From positions 19,219-83,218 of the forward strand of contig CAZVUM010000012.1 of the NCBI GenBank assembly GCA_964629575.1: DNA of 64,000 nucleotides. Reading direction: 5' to 3'. Every line of letters starts with the position of its first letter. Position 1 is the first letter of the stretch. The notes below the pieces were generated by a model. The model did no database searches, had not been told where the DNA came from, and saw only the letters and a list, made by a program, of their open reading frames with translations. Below are positions 24,650-33,534 of the stretch, in pieces. Source of the DNA: JAYPWI01 sp964629575. Its GTDB lineage: Bacteria; Actinomycetota; Acidimicrobiia; Acidimicrobiales; Poriferisodalaceae. The translations under genes were made by a program, and so were the position numbers.

Positions 24650-25215
24650 CGCAGGTGCGAGGTGTCGTTGAACGAGGTCAGTGCGGGGCGATCGCCGCGA
24701 ATGACGATGCGTGAGATCTGTGCCTGAGCGACATGGAGGCGCCACGAGATCTCGTCGTCCACGCCGAGCGCCCAGGCCATCGCCGACTTGATCGGCGACA
24801 CGTGTGTGAACACGGCGACGGTCTGGTTGCGGGCCGCCTCGATGAGATCGCCGCACGCAGCGGCCACTCGGCCGTTGAGCGACGCGAGGCTCTCACCGCC
24901 TGGAGGTGCAAAGTGACGGTCGGCACGCCACGCAGCCCACGACTCGGGGGTCACGTCCGCGACGGGGCGAGCTTCCCACTCGCCATAGTCCAGCTCGATC
25001 CAGCGGTCGTCGATCTCGATGTCCAGGCCGAGCGGCTCGGCAGTCTGTCGCGCTCGCAGCAGCGGACTGCTGACCACCAGATCCACGTCGCCGAGGGCCG
25101 CGGCGATCGCCTCTGCTTGGCTTCGCCCTTCCTCGTCGAGCGGATTGTCGGCGCGCCCCTGGAGAAGCCCGCCAGCGTTGGCGGCAGTCCTGCCGTGACG
25201 AACGATGATCAGCAC
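24646..25215 (-). CDS. Histidine phosphatase (phosphoglycerate-mutase-like)
   Basis: 189 residues beginning MLIIVRHGRTAAN with catalytic His7 in the RHG motif; the second Arg is in SSPLLRARQTAE near 50, the acid in ELDYGEW near 75, and the second His in VFTHVSPIK near 142. This is the broad-specificity phosphatase type (CobC/GpmB-like). GTG 25215 chosen: GGAGG stands 9 bases upstream. Overlaps the upstream gene by 7 bases and the YhhN gene by 4, so the three form one leftward operon. Confidence 0.9.
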   Translation of the reverse strand: MLIIVRHGRTAANAGGLLQGRADNPLDEEGRSQAEAIAAALGDVDLVVSSPLLRARQTAEPLGLDIEIDDRWIELDYGEWEARPVADVTPESWAAWRADRHFAPPGGESLASLNGRVAAACGDLIEAARNQTVAVFTHVSPIKSAMAWALGVDDEISWRLHVAQAQISRIVIRGDRPALTSFNDTSHLR

Positions 25216-25715
25216 GTGGCCGCACCTCCGGGGTTGGTGAGGCTTCGATCGATCCGGCCCGTCCGCAGGAAGGTGGCTCGGCGCGCCGGATCGCTCAGGC
25301 CGAACTGCCGGCCAACCCACACCAACAGCGCCAGCCCGACTACTTCGAGCCCAAGGTTGAGCGCCAGACCCCGTTCGACGGCGGGAAGGTCACCCACGAA
25401 GTCGACACCGTCGAGCGGCCACCAGAACGTCGAGCGGTCGGCCCACACGAAGTCGAAGATCACATGCCAGAACACGCCGATCGGCAGCGTCAGGAGGCGT
25501 CGGCGCCAGCGGCGCTGCCCGACAGTGACCACCATGATCAAACAGAGGGCAGCGATCGGGAACAGAAGCGTGTGGAGGATCCACACTCCCCCGGTCAGGC
25601 CGTCGATGACGTCGGGGAGGAGGGCTCCTGCGACAACGAGCCGATGATCGATCGCCGGATCCCGGAACGTGAGCCACATCGCCGCGAGCGATGCGCCTGC
25701 GAACCACAGAACCAT
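25209..25715 (-). CDS. Membrane protein, YdjM-like metal-dependent hydrolase type
   Basis: 168 residues with about four membrane helices. DHRLVVAGALLPDVIDG near 23-39, an H in WILHTLLFP near 46, and GVFWHVIFDF near 79 give the scattered His/Asp pattern of the YdjM (membrane-bound hydrolase) family. Activity is unproven for most members. ATG 25715; three bases separate it from the upstream stop. Confidence 0.7.
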   Translation of the reverse strand: MVLWFAGASLAAMWLTFRDPAIDHRLVVAGALLPDVIDGLTGGVWILHTLLFPIAALCLIMVVTVGQRRWRRRLLTLPIGVFWHVIFDFVWADRSTFWWPLDGVDFVGDLPAVERGLALNLGLEVVGLALLVWVGRQFGLSDPARRATFLRTGRIDRSLTNPGGAATC

Positions 25716-25718
25716 CGG

Positions 25719-26435
25719 TCAGTGGACGAGGAGCGCACCGCATTCGGGACACTCCCCGGGCTCGAGCGGCCCGAGCGATCGGATGCGGTCGAGGTCGACT
25801 GCGGAGAGATCGAGGTGGCAAGCCCCGCATGTGGCGCCGGTCAGCCGTCCGATCGCGATGCGGTCGCGCATGCTGGCGCGATGGGTGTCGTAGAGGGCAA
25901 CCATGTCGTCAGGCGTCGCCTCGACCAACGCATCGCGGGTCGCCTGTACGTCCGATCGCTCCGCCTCGACCTCCTGAGACGCCTCGGCGATTCGAGCCTC
26001 GATCGCGGCCATCTGGGCGCCGAGCTGTTCCATCTGCTCGCCGAGGGCACGACGGTCGGCGTCGACGGGCTCGATCTGCTCCATGAGATCGAGGATCTCG
26101 TCCTCGATCGATGCCTTGCGCCGCCCGAGGGACGCGATCTCGTCCTGCATGGCAGTCGCGTCCTTGGGAGAGGTGATCGCACCGCCGTAGAGCGCCTCGT
26201 CGTTCTTGGCGATCTTCTCCTCCAGCATGGCGACCTCGTCTTCGTGCCGCTTCTGCTCGCGAGTCAGAGCTCCGATGCCCTCCTGAAGCTCGGCGTCTCG
26301 GGCAGCGAGCGCCGCCTGAGCTGCGGTGACCTGGTCGCGCTCTACCAACTCGGGCAGAGTGGCGAGCCGGTGCTCCAGCTGACCGAGCCGGACATCGAGA
26401 TCCTGAAGCTGGGCCAGTGCCTCGAGGCCGCTCAC
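25719..26435 (-). CDS. Coiled-coil protein with C-terminal C4 zinc ribbon
   Basis: 238 residues. Residues ~5-165 are a long antiparallel coiled coil (heptads of Leu, Ala, Glu), and the end carries CGAC (about 199) and CPEC (about 228), a zinc ribbon. It belongs to the zf-RING_7/CT398 (CdsZ-like) family, widespread and often next to the DUF34/Nif3 gene; role unclear. GTG 26435 has GGGAG 6 bases upstream. First gene of the leftward four-gene operon down to the YhhN gene. Confidence 0.88.
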   Translation of the reverse strand: MSGLEALAQLQDLDVRLGQLEHRLATLPELVERDQVTAAQAALAARDAELQEGIGALTREQKRHEDEVAMLEEKIAKNDEALYGGAITSPKDATAMQDEIASLGRRKASIEDEILDLMEQIEPVDADRRALGEQMEQLGAQMAAIEARIAEASQEVEAERSDVQATRDALVEATPDDMVALYDTHRASMRDRIAIGRLTGATCGACHLDLSAVDLDRIRSLGPLEPGECPECGALLVH

Positions 26436-26499
26436 GTCGTGCTCCCTCTTCCGCGGGCCACGGTTCTACCACGCGCCGCCGCCAGACGGTGAGCCCGGG

Positions 26500-28863
26500 T
26501 CAGCCCCCCGCTGTGGTGGGTGGCGCGGTGGTCGGTGGCGCGGTCGTGGGAGGCGCGGTGGTCGGAGGCGCCGTCGTCGGTGGCGCGGTCGTGGGGGTCG
26601 CCGTCGTCGGCCCGCCCGTTGGAGGTGGCCCGGTCGGCGCAGGGGTCGACGGCGGCACCGTTTCGGGAATCGTGGTCGTCGTGGTGGTGGTCGTGGTCGT
26701 CGTGGTCAAGCGGTCACGGACCTCGCTGCACCGCACCCGTTCGCGGCGAGCCACGCTGTCCTCGCCGATCACGGTGATCTCACACACGGCGTCGTCGCGT
26801 GGGACGAACTTCTCCTCGCGGGTGTCCACATCGACGAGGTTGCACGTGAGCTCGAACTCGAGGGGCGGTTGCTCCGGATAGAGCTCGACCTCGATCGTGC
26901 ACTTGTCCGAGTCGAGGAAGATGAACTGGCTGCGACGGCCCCACGGAGGCTGCTCGGGAAAATCCTCGATGGCCGATCCGTCGAGCGCGCGGCTCATGAA
27001 AGCGCCCCACACCCGCGCCGGTATCCAGCCGCCCGTGCCCGATCGCCCCTGGACGTCGGTCATCGAGACCTTCTCCTCGGGGTGGCCCATCCACACGGCG
27101 GTCGCGAGCTGCGGGGTGAAGCCGACGAACCAGGCGTCGCTGAAGTCCTGGGCGGTTCCGGTCTTTCCCGCGGCCGGCTGGCCGCTCGCCAACCGCGCTC
27201 GACCGCCGGTGCCAGCCTGCACGTTGGCTGCGAGTGCGCTCGTCACCCACGCTGCCGTCTCAGACGACAGCACGCGACGACCGCGCGGGATGTGCTCGTA
27301 GACGACGTTGCCGTTCCGGTCCTCGATACGGCTGATGTAGAAGGGCTCCATCCGAACGCCGTCGTTTGCGATCACCGAGTAGCCGATCGCCTGCTCGAGC
27401 GGCGTGACTTCCTGGGCACCGAGCGAAATCGAGGGGAATGGCTGAAAGCTGTTCTCCTCGGTGCGTCCGATCATGCGGTTGGCGATGTCGACGACCTCGT
27501 CGAGACCGGTGCGAAGGCCAAGGCGAACGAACGCACAGTTCGAGCTGGCCAAGGTCATCTGGAGCACCGATCCCACTGAGCCCTTCGACCGACCAAAGTT
27601 GTTCACCACGTAGTCGGGTGCCGGTGGGTTGGGGAACTCGCAGGGCCCCTCCCCGCTGATCGTGTCGAACGGATACAAGCCGCCGCGCTCGATCGCGGCG
27701 GCGAGGACGTAGGTCTTGAACGACGACCCCGGCTGCCGCTTGCCCTGGGTGGCGAGGTTGAACTGGAACTCCGCGAACTCCGGACCGCCGATGAAGGCCT
27801 TGATCGCTCCGGTGGAGGGATCCACTGCGGCGATCGAGATCTCGAAGTCGCCGGTGCCGTTGGGGAAGATCTCGTCGCGGGCGTCTTCCATGTGGCCCTG
27901 CATCACCGGATCGAACGTCGTCCACACCCGGAGCCCGCCGTTGTAGACCGAGGCGAACCTCTCCGAGTAGTCCTCTCCGAGCGCGGGGTGTTCGAGCAGC
28001 GCCTCTGTGACCTCGTCGAGGAAATAGTCCCGTCGGAGGTTGAGGTCCGTCCGCTGTGGAGAACGATTGCGGTCGGGGAGGTCGCGCTCCTGGAAGGCGG
28101 CACGCAGCCGAGCGTCGATGATGGCCTCTTCCTCGGCCCGCTGCAGCGACTGGCTCCTTCGCCGCTCGACCAGTTCGATGTTCTGGTCGAATCCGTCGTA
28201 GATCGACGGGCTCCTGATGAGGCCGGCCAGGAACGCTGCGTCGCCGACGTCGAGTCGCGAGACGTCCTTGCCGAAGTACGTCTCCGCGGCGGCCTGCAGG
28301 CCGTATGCACCGTTCCCGAAGTAGATCTCGTTGAGGTAGAACTCGAGGATCTGGTCCTTGGTGAACTCCTCTTCGAGGCGGGCAGCGAGGACGGCTTCAC
28401 GGATCTTGCGGTTGAAGCTCCGCTCGTTGCCGACCACGCGCAGCTTGATGATCTGCTGAGTGATTGTCGAACCGCCCTGGTTGATGCCGCCGGCGGACAC
28501 GTTGGAGACGAGCGCCCGCACGGTCGCGCGCAGATCGACCCCGTTGTGTTCCCAGAACTTGTCGTCCTCGACGGCGAGAATCGTGGCGACCACATCGACG
28601 GGGATGCGATCGAGGGTGATCAGCTCCCGATCGATGTCGTAGCGAAGAATGCCGATCTGGTTGCCGAGCGAGTCGTACACCTCGGTGCGCTGGGCGCCCG
28701 GTGAGAGATCGAGCTCGACGATCTGGCGTTCGCGGTCGACCGCGGTGAGGGCCCGTTCGGTGTGGGGCGCGATGGCCATGCCGACCGCAGCAAAGAGCAG
28801 CGCACACGCGACGACCATCGCGACCAGGACGGGAAGACGGACGAACCGCCGCAAGATCCGCAC
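26500..28863 (-). CDS. ponA: Class A penicillin-binding protein (transglycosylase/transpeptidase)
   Basis: Builds peptidoglycan: polymerises glycan from lipid II and cross-links peptides. About 787 residues: membrane helix at 11-32, GT51 domain (EDDKFWEHNGVD at 99-110 with catalytic Glu; GGSTITQQ at 130-137), transpeptidase with SSFK at 380-383, SSN in TLASSNCAFV near 438 and KTGTA near 560. The tail has a run of 12 Thr and six APPTT repeats, a wall-spanning or glycosylated linker. GTG 28863 chosen from GGAGG 5 bases upstream; an ATG at 28953 is an alternative. Divergent from thiN. Confidence 0.9.
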   Translation of the reverse strand: MRILRRFVRLPVLVAMVVACALLFAAVGMAIAPHTERALTAVDRERQIVELDLSPGAQRTEVYDSLGNQIGILRYDIDRELITLDRIPVDVVATILAVEDDKFWEHNGVDLRATVRALVSNVSAGGINQGGSTITQQIIKLRVVGNERSFNRKIREAVLAARLEEEFTKDQILEFYLNEIYFGNGAYGLQAAAETYFGKDVSRLDVGDAAFLAGLIRSPSIYDGFDQNIELVERRRSQSLQRAEEEAIIDARLRAAFQERDLPDRNRSPQRTDLNLRRDYFLDEVTEALLEHPALGEDYSERFASVYNGGLRVWTTFDPVMQGHMEDARDEIFPNGTGDFEISIAAVDPSTGAIKAFIGGPEFAEFQFNLATQGKRQPGSSFKTYVLAAAIERGGLYPFDTISGEGPCEFPNPPAPDYVVNNFGRSKGSVGSVLQMTLASSNCAFVRLGLRTGLDEVVDIANRMIGRTEENSFQPFPSISLGAQEVTPLEQAIGYSVIANDGVRMEPFYISRIEDRNGNVVYEHIPRGRRVLSSETAAWVTSALAANVQAGTGGRARLASGQPAAGKTGTAQDFSDAWFVGFTPQLATAVWMGHPEEKVSMTDVQGRSGTGGWIPARVWGAFMSRALDGSAIEDFPEQPPWGRRSQFIFLDSDKCTIEVELYPEQPPLEFELTCNLVDVDTREEKFVPRDDAVCEITVIGEDSVARRERVRCSEVRDRLTTTTTTTTTTTTIPETVPPSTPAPTGPPPTGGPTTATPTTAPPTTAPPTTAPPTTAPPTTAPPTTAGG
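26509..26600 (-). repeat. 15-bp repeat coding APPTT units in the PBP tail
   Basis: Six imperfect 15-bp copies, each coding Ala-Pro-Pro-Thr-Thr, at the extreme C-terminus of the class A PBP. Confidence 0.85.
26671..26706 (-). repeat. Run of 12 threonine codons in the PBP gene
   Basis: Twelve consecutive ACC/ACG codons (minus strand) at the join between the PBP C-terminal domain and the Pro-rich tail. Confidence 0.9.
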
Positions 28864-28959
28864 AGCAGCCTCCAACGGTACTGGAGCCCTCCCGCTGAGC
28901 GGCATCGGCCGATCGACTCCCGTTGCCACTCGCGGCACCCGGTACGCCACCATGTGTGT

Positions 28960-29628
28960 GTGACCGGACCTTCCACCTCAGAGCGCATCGACTCGTCGTG
29001 CGTCTGGATCATCGACGGTGCTCCGGACCTCCCCACCCGTCCCAAGGCGCCCGAACCGACGTGCGTCATCGCGGTCGACGGCGGAGCGGCCCACGCAGGC
29101 GCGCTCGGCCTCCGGGTCGACGTACTGGTCGGCGACCTCGACTCGATCGACCCGGCGCTTCGGGACCGGCTGGCCGGCACAGGCACCATCATCGACCGCC
29201 ACCCCACCGACAAGGATCGCAGCGACCTCGACCTCGCGATCGGGTTTGCCGTCGGACTGGCGGCCCAGCGGATCGAGGTCATCTCGGGTGGTGGGGGTCG
29301 CCTGGACCACGAGCTCGTCGCCGTGCTGCTCCTCGGACGGCCCGAGATCGCTGCTCTTCCCCTCACCGCTCACTCACGCGGGACCCGGCTGACCGCGATC
29401 GCAGCAGGGACCGACACGCGCCTCGATGCCGGCGCCGGCGACACCGTCACACTCGTCGCGACGGGAGGTGCCGCTCGGATCACGACAACCGGCCTTCGAT
29501 GGGACCTCGACGAGGCGACTCCCCTGCACCCTGGAAGCACGCTCGGCCTCAGCAATGTCGCGGAGGCAGATTCTCCGGGGCTGTCCGTGGCCCAGGGGGT
29601 CGTTTTGGCGGTGGTGGTGCCGAGGTGA
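28960..29628 (+). CDS. thiN: Thiamine diphosphokinase
   Basis: Converts thiamine to thiamine diphosphate with ATP. The 222 residues show the family's landmarks: AVDGGAAHA at 38-46, VGDLDSID at 57-64, DKDRSDLDLA at 84-93, and a C-terminal beta-barrel half (TGLRWDLDEATP, GLSNVA) that binds thiamine. Length is normal. Start is GTG 28960; a GTG two codons earlier (28954) is possible. Its stop overlaps the thiamine-binding lipoprotein start (GTGA), tying kinase and uptake together. Confidence 0.9.
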   Translation: MTGPSTSERIDSSCVWIIDGAPDLPTRPKAPEPTCVIAVDGGAAHAGALGLRVDVLVGDLDSIDPALRDRLAGTGTIIDRHPTDKDRSDLDLAIGFAVGLAAQRIEVISGGGGRLDHELVAVLLLGRPEIAALPLTAHSRGTRLTAIAAGTDTRLDAGAGDTVTLVATGGAARITTTGLRWDLDEATPLHPGSTLGLSNVAEADSPGLSVAQGVVLAVVVPR

Positions 29629-30797
29629 TCGTTCGCATCGCCGCGATCGCGATGAGTTGCCTGGTCCTCGCCGCCGCGTGCGGTTCGGCGGACGACACTC
29701 CCCCGACGGTGCGCGTCCTCACCCACGAAGACTTCACGATTCCCGAGGATGCGATCGCCGATTTCACCGCGCGCACCGGCATCGAGGTCGTCGTCTTTCG
29801 CGAGTCCGACCCGACCGCGATCGCCGAGCTGCTCGAGCGCAGCAGAAGCACCCCCGTTGCCGACGTCGTCATCGGAATCGACACGCTCGAGCTCAGCAGG
29901 GTGATCGACGGTCGACTCGTGGAGCCGTACCGACCGATCGGGCGCGAGAAACTCGACGAGAACTTCCTCATCGAAGACGACTGGATGATTCCCGTCAGCG
30001 TCCTGGATGCCTGCGTCAACCGATCGATCTCGTTCTACGAGCCGCCCGAGCGTCAGGTCGATCAGCTCCCCGACCTCGACGAGGTGCCGCCACCGATCCC
30101 GGCGAGCATCGAGTCGTTCATCGATCCGGTGCACTCGGCCCACGTGGTCATCCCCGATGCCAGAACGAGTCGGATGGGCCTGTACCTCCTCGTGGCCCTG
30201 GCCCGTCTGCACCCCGAGGGCTCTGGCGACCCCGAAGCCATGGCGTGGCCGCAGTTCCTCGACCTCATGCTGCGCCAAGGTGCGCTCGTCACGCCGAGCT
30301 GGGAGGAGTCGTACTTCACCCACTTCCTTCCCGGACCCTCCACCGACACCGGCGCCGACTCGGACCCCACCGAGCGGCCGCTCACCTGGGGGTCGGCGGG
30401 GATGCCGGCGGTGAGCGTCCGCTTCCAACCCGAGCTCCCCGAGACCGTCGACATCGAGGTCCTGCGCAGCGGGTGCGTCCGGATCGTCAACTACGCCGGG
30501 TTGGTGGCAGGCACCCCGAACCGTCAGGATGCCGCCCGCTTCATGGACACCCTCGTCGAGCCGTTGTTCCAGTTCGGTGTGCCGGACCGATTCGGGAGTC
30601 GGCCCGTCCGTCCCGACATCGTCCGAACCGACGCGTGGCGGGAATTCGGCATCGAGGTCGACGCAGCGACCCTGGATCCGGCAACCGTCGGCGAGCGTTG
30701 GCCCGTCTGGCAGCTGACCTGGAACCAGGTGATGACCGAATTCGAGACGGGCGACGAGCCGATCGAACCCGTCGTCACCGTGACGCTGCCGGAGTGA
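29625..30797 (+). CDS. thiB: Thiamine ABC transporter substrate-binding lipoprotein
   Basis: 390 residues with a lipobox LAAAC (Cys19), so it is lipid-anchored on the outer face of the membrane. TVRVLTHEDFTIPED at the mature start, then MGLYLLVALA near 182 and NYAGLVAGTPNRQDAARF near 290, match the TbpA/ThiB type of periplasmic binding proteins for thiamine. GTG start is coupled to thiN. No permease (ThiP) or ATPase (ThiQ) gene follows, so partner subunits must be elsewhere. Confidence 0.85.
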   Translation: MIVRIAAIAMSCLVLAAACGSADDTPPTVRVLTHEDFTIPEDAIADFTARTGIEVVVFRESDPTAIAELLERSRSTPVADVVIGIDTLELSRVIDGRLVEPYRPIGREKLDENFLIEDDWMIPVSVLDACVNRSISFYEPPERQVDQLPDLDEVPPPIPASIESFIDPVHSAHVVIPDARTSRMGLYLLVALARLHPEGSGDPEAMAWPQFLDLMLRQGALVTPSWEESYFTHFLPGPSTDTGADSDPTERPLTWGSAGMPAVSVRFQPELPETVDIEVLRSGCVRIVNYAGLVAGTPNRQDAARFMDTLVEPLFQFGVPDRFGSRPVRPDIVRTDAWREFGIEVDAATLDPATVGERWPVWQLTWNQVMTEFETGDEPIEPVVTVTLPE

Positions 30798-30869
30798 GAG
30801 TTCGCCTCACCGTGGCGTAGTGTTCTGGTCTCTCACACACATGCGCTCACACAGCTAACGGAGGTCACA

Positions 30870-31955
30870 GTGAAGGCTGCAGTGCTCAACGAGATCCCGG
30901 GGAACCTCGAGATCACCGACGTCACCATCGACAGCCCGGGTCCGCGCGAGGTGCTCATCCGCACTGCCGCGGCAGGCCTGTGCCACAGCGACCTCCACTT
31001 CATGGAGGGCAAGTACCCGTACCTGACACCCGCTGTCCTGGGTCACGAGTCCGCCGGCGTCGTCGAAGCCGTCGGCCGCGACGTGTCGTACGTGAAGCCC
31101 GGCGATCACGTGATCACCTGCCTCTCGGTCTTCTGCGGCCACTGCTCCTACTGCATCGAAGGTCGACCTTCGATCTGCTCCAACAAGGACGTCGAGTGCA
31201 ACCGCGGTCCCGACGAGACCCCACGCCTGACGATCGAGGGCGCACCGGCCTTCCAGTTCCTCAACCTCTCGTCGTTCGCCGAGCAGATGCTCGTGCACGA
31301 ACATGCCATCGTGAAGATCCGCGAGGACATGCCGCTGGACCGCGCCGCCCTCATCGGCTGCGGTGTGATGACAGGTGTCGGAGCCGTCTTCAGGACAGCG
31401 AGCGTTCAGCCGGGTGAGACGGTCGCCGTCGTCGGCGCCGGTGGCATCGGCCTCGCCGCCATCCAGGGGGCGCGCATCGCCGGCGCCGGGCGCGTGATCG
31501 CGGTCGACATGGTGGAGTCCAAGCTCGAGATCGCCCGCCAGATGGGCGCGACGGACACGGTGAACGCCGGTGACGGCGACGCCGTGGCAGCGGTCCACGA
31601 GCTCACCGGCGGCGGTGTGCACAAGTCCTTCGAAGCGGTCGGGCTCAAACAGACCGCCGAACAGTGCTTCAACATGCTGCGCAACGGCGGGACAGCCACC
31701 GTCATCGGCATGATCCCCGTCGGCACCATGGTCGAGGTCCACGGCGTCGACTTCCTCTTCGAGAAGAAGCTGCAGGGCTCCAACATGGGCTCCAACCAGT
31801 TCCGCACCGACATGCCCCGACTCGTCGACATGTACCTCGATGGCCGGCTCATGCTCGACGAAATGGTCTCGGCCCGCATCCAGCTGGAGGACATCAACGC
31901 GGGCTTCGAAGCGATGAAGACGGGCTCCGTCACCCGCAGCGTTATTGAATTCTGA
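30870..31955 (+). CDS. Zinc-dependent alcohol dehydrogenase (MDR family)
   Basis: 361 residues. Catalytic zinc ligands in GLCHSDLHF (Cys37) and GHESAGVVE (His about 58), structural zinc in CGHCSYCIEGRPSIC (about 90-104), NAD-binding VGAGGIGLAAIQGA (about 190). This is the class III-like group that oxidises primary alcohols or S-hydroxymethyl adducts of thiols; the cofactor thiol or substrate cannot be told. GTG start has GGAGG 5 bases upstream. Ends in -SVIEF. No partner genes. Confidence 0.9.
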   Translation: MKAAVLNEIPGNLEITDVTIDSPGPREVLIRTAAAGLCHSDLHFMEGKYPYLTPAVLGHESAGVVEAVGRDVSYVKPGDHVITCLSVFCGHCSYCIEGRPSICSNKDVECNRGPDETPRLTIEGAPAFQFLNLSSFAEQMLVHEHAIVKIREDMPLDRAALIGCGVMTGVGAVFRTASVQPGETVAVVGAGGIGLAAIQGARIAGAGRVIAVDMVESKLEIARQMGATDTVNAGDGDAVAAVHELTGGGVHKSFEAVGLKQTAEQCFNMLRNGGTATVIGMIPVGTMVEVHGVDFLFEKKLQGSNMGSNQFRTDMPRLVDMYLDGRLMLDEMVSARIQLEDINAGFEAMKTGSVTRSVIEF

Positions 31956-31975
31956 GTCCTCGTTTACGCCGGGGC

Positions 31976-31998
31976 TCGTCGCCGCTTCGCAACTCCTC
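31976..31998. repeat. Single diverged copy of part of the 41-bp repeat
   Basis: TCGTCGCCGCTTCGCAACTC matches the core TCGTCGTCGCTTCGCTCCTC of the array near 11.8-12.1 kb at all but three positions. It lies between two convergent genes. Confidence 0.5.
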
Positions 31999-32020
31999 GC
32001 GCCCGGATTCGCAGCGGGCG

Positions 32021-33484
32021 TTACCTGTCTCGGATGGTGTTGAGGTTGCCGCGCACGCGGCCGACCAGGGTGCAGGAATTGAGGCCCTTCGCCCGCAGCA
32101 CATTGGTGGCGGCCCGATCCAGGCTCCCCACAGACAGCTCCCCTTCGAGGACCGCCCGATCGATCGCGTCGAACGCCACCGGCACGTCGTCGAGGTTGCC
32201 GACGAGCGCCACGTCTGCGCCCGCGGCGATCGCCATCACGACCGCCTCGGGAACCGTCCAACGATCCGTGATCGCTCCCATGGTGAGCGAGTCGGTGACC
32301 ACCAAGCCCTGATGACCGAGCTCGCCACGCAAGAGACCGTCGATCGCTTGGTGCGACAGGGACGCCGGCAGACCACCGGTGAGGCCCGGCACGTCGAGGT
32401 GACCGACCATCACGGCCGCACCTGACGAAGCGATCGCTTCCTCGAACGGCTGCAGGTCCCGTGCACGCAACTCGGCGAGGGGCGCGGTCTGCGGCAACTC
32501 GACGTGGCTGTCTGCTGTGGCAGCACCGTGGCCAGGGAAGTGCTTCACGACAGGAAGAATCCCGGACTGCTCCATCCCGCGGACGACGGCCATCCCGTAG
32601 GACGTGACATCTGCGGGTACATCACCGAAGGACCGATCACCGATTCCCGGGCCGGATCCGACGTCGAGAACGGGTGCGAAGTTGACCGTGAAACCCAAGT
32701 CGATCATCGCCTCGCCATGGCGCAGGGCACGGGCCTCGACCACCTCGATCCGGTCTCCGCTCTGCGCGCCAGCAGACGGCAGCGTCGGCAGCACGCCTCG
32801 CAGCCGCTGGACCCGGCCTCCTTCCTCGTCGACGGCGAGGAGAAGCGGGATGCGGTCGGCGAAATCCTGGAGCTCGTCGATCCGGCGATCGATGAACGGC
32901 GTGGCTCCGCCGAGCAGCATGATGCCGCCGATCTGATGGTCGCGAGCCTCCTCGACCGCCAACCCGAACTCGCGCTCACTGAGAGCCGTCATCAGCGTCT
33001 GGCCGATCCGAACAGCCCTCGGGAGCTCCGAGGTGCACGCCAGATCGATGTCGGGCCACCACGATCCCCGCATCAGCTGACGAATCGCCACACCGGACAG
33101 CCAGCCGAGCGTCCTCTCCCCACGCAGATCCACCTCCGGGCCAGGGTCGCCCAGGGCCACCTCGGTCCCATCGGCCAGCTGCAACCACAGCCCGAGCGCG
33201 CCCGGCGATCCCGATCGGGCCGACTCGACGCGCACGGGAAGCTCGGGGTCCTCGCCCACCGCCGGGAAGATCGACGTTCCGACGACCTCCACGGTGCCGT
33301 CTTCGCTGACGACCCAGTAGCCGACCCCGCCGGGCCCTTCGAGGACGGCGACGACCGGCGATGCCGTCGCCGCGCCATCGTCGAGCGGGGCCTCATCCTC
33401 GGTCTGGGCCGATACTGTCGCAGCACCCGACACGGCCAGGAGTGCGACCAGTGTCGCGAGACCGCGTGCCGCCACTCTCTTCAC
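32021..33484 (-). CDS. Secreted GH3 beta-N-acetylhexosaminidase (NagZ-like)
   Basis: 487 residues. A signal peptide (about 4-27, ending VSAQ) is followed by a ~100-residue extra domain with GYWVVSEDGTVEVVG, an element I associate with Acidimicrobiia surface proteins, then the GH3 barrel: LAVDEEGGRVQRL near 235, KHFPGHGAATADSH near 320 (acid/base His), and VVTDSLTMGAI near 405 with the catalytic Asp. NagZ-type enzymes remove N-acetylglucosamine from wall fragments. GTG 33484 with TACCGT 7 bases upstream. Confidence 0.87.
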   Translation of the reverse strand: MKRVAARGLATLVALLAVSGAATVSAQTEDEAPLDDGAATASPVVAVLEGPGGVGYWVVSEDGTVEVVGTSIFPAVGEDPELPVRVESARSGSPGALGLWLQLADGTEVALGDPGPEVDLRGERTLGWLSGVAIRQLMRGSWWPDIDLACTSELPRAVRIGQTLMTALSEREFGLAVEEARDHQIGGIMLLGGATPFIDRRIDELQDFADRIPLLLAVDEEGGRVQRLRGVLPTLPSAGAQSGDRIEVVEARALRHGEAMIDLGFTVNFAPVLDVGSGPGIGDRSFGDVPADVTSYGMAVVRGMEQSGILPVVKHFPGHGAATADSHVELPQTAPLAELRARDLQPFEEAIASSGAAVMVGHLDVPGLTGGLPASLSHQAIDGLLRGELGHQGLVVTDSLTMGAITDRWTVPEAVVMAIAAGADVALVGNLDDVPVAFDAIDRAVLEGELSVGSLDRAATNVLRAKGLNSCTLVGRVRGNLNTIRDR

Positions 33485-33491
33485 GCCCCGC

Positions 33492-33497
33492 ACGGTA
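33492..33497 (-). promoter_or_regulatory. Probable -10 box of the GH3 gene
   Basis: TACCGT on the minus strand, 7 bases before GTG 33484; leaderless-type spacing. Confidence 0.55.
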
Positions 33498-33534
33498 GCC
33501 AACCCAGGAGCCTTCCCATGAGCAGCGTCCGCTG

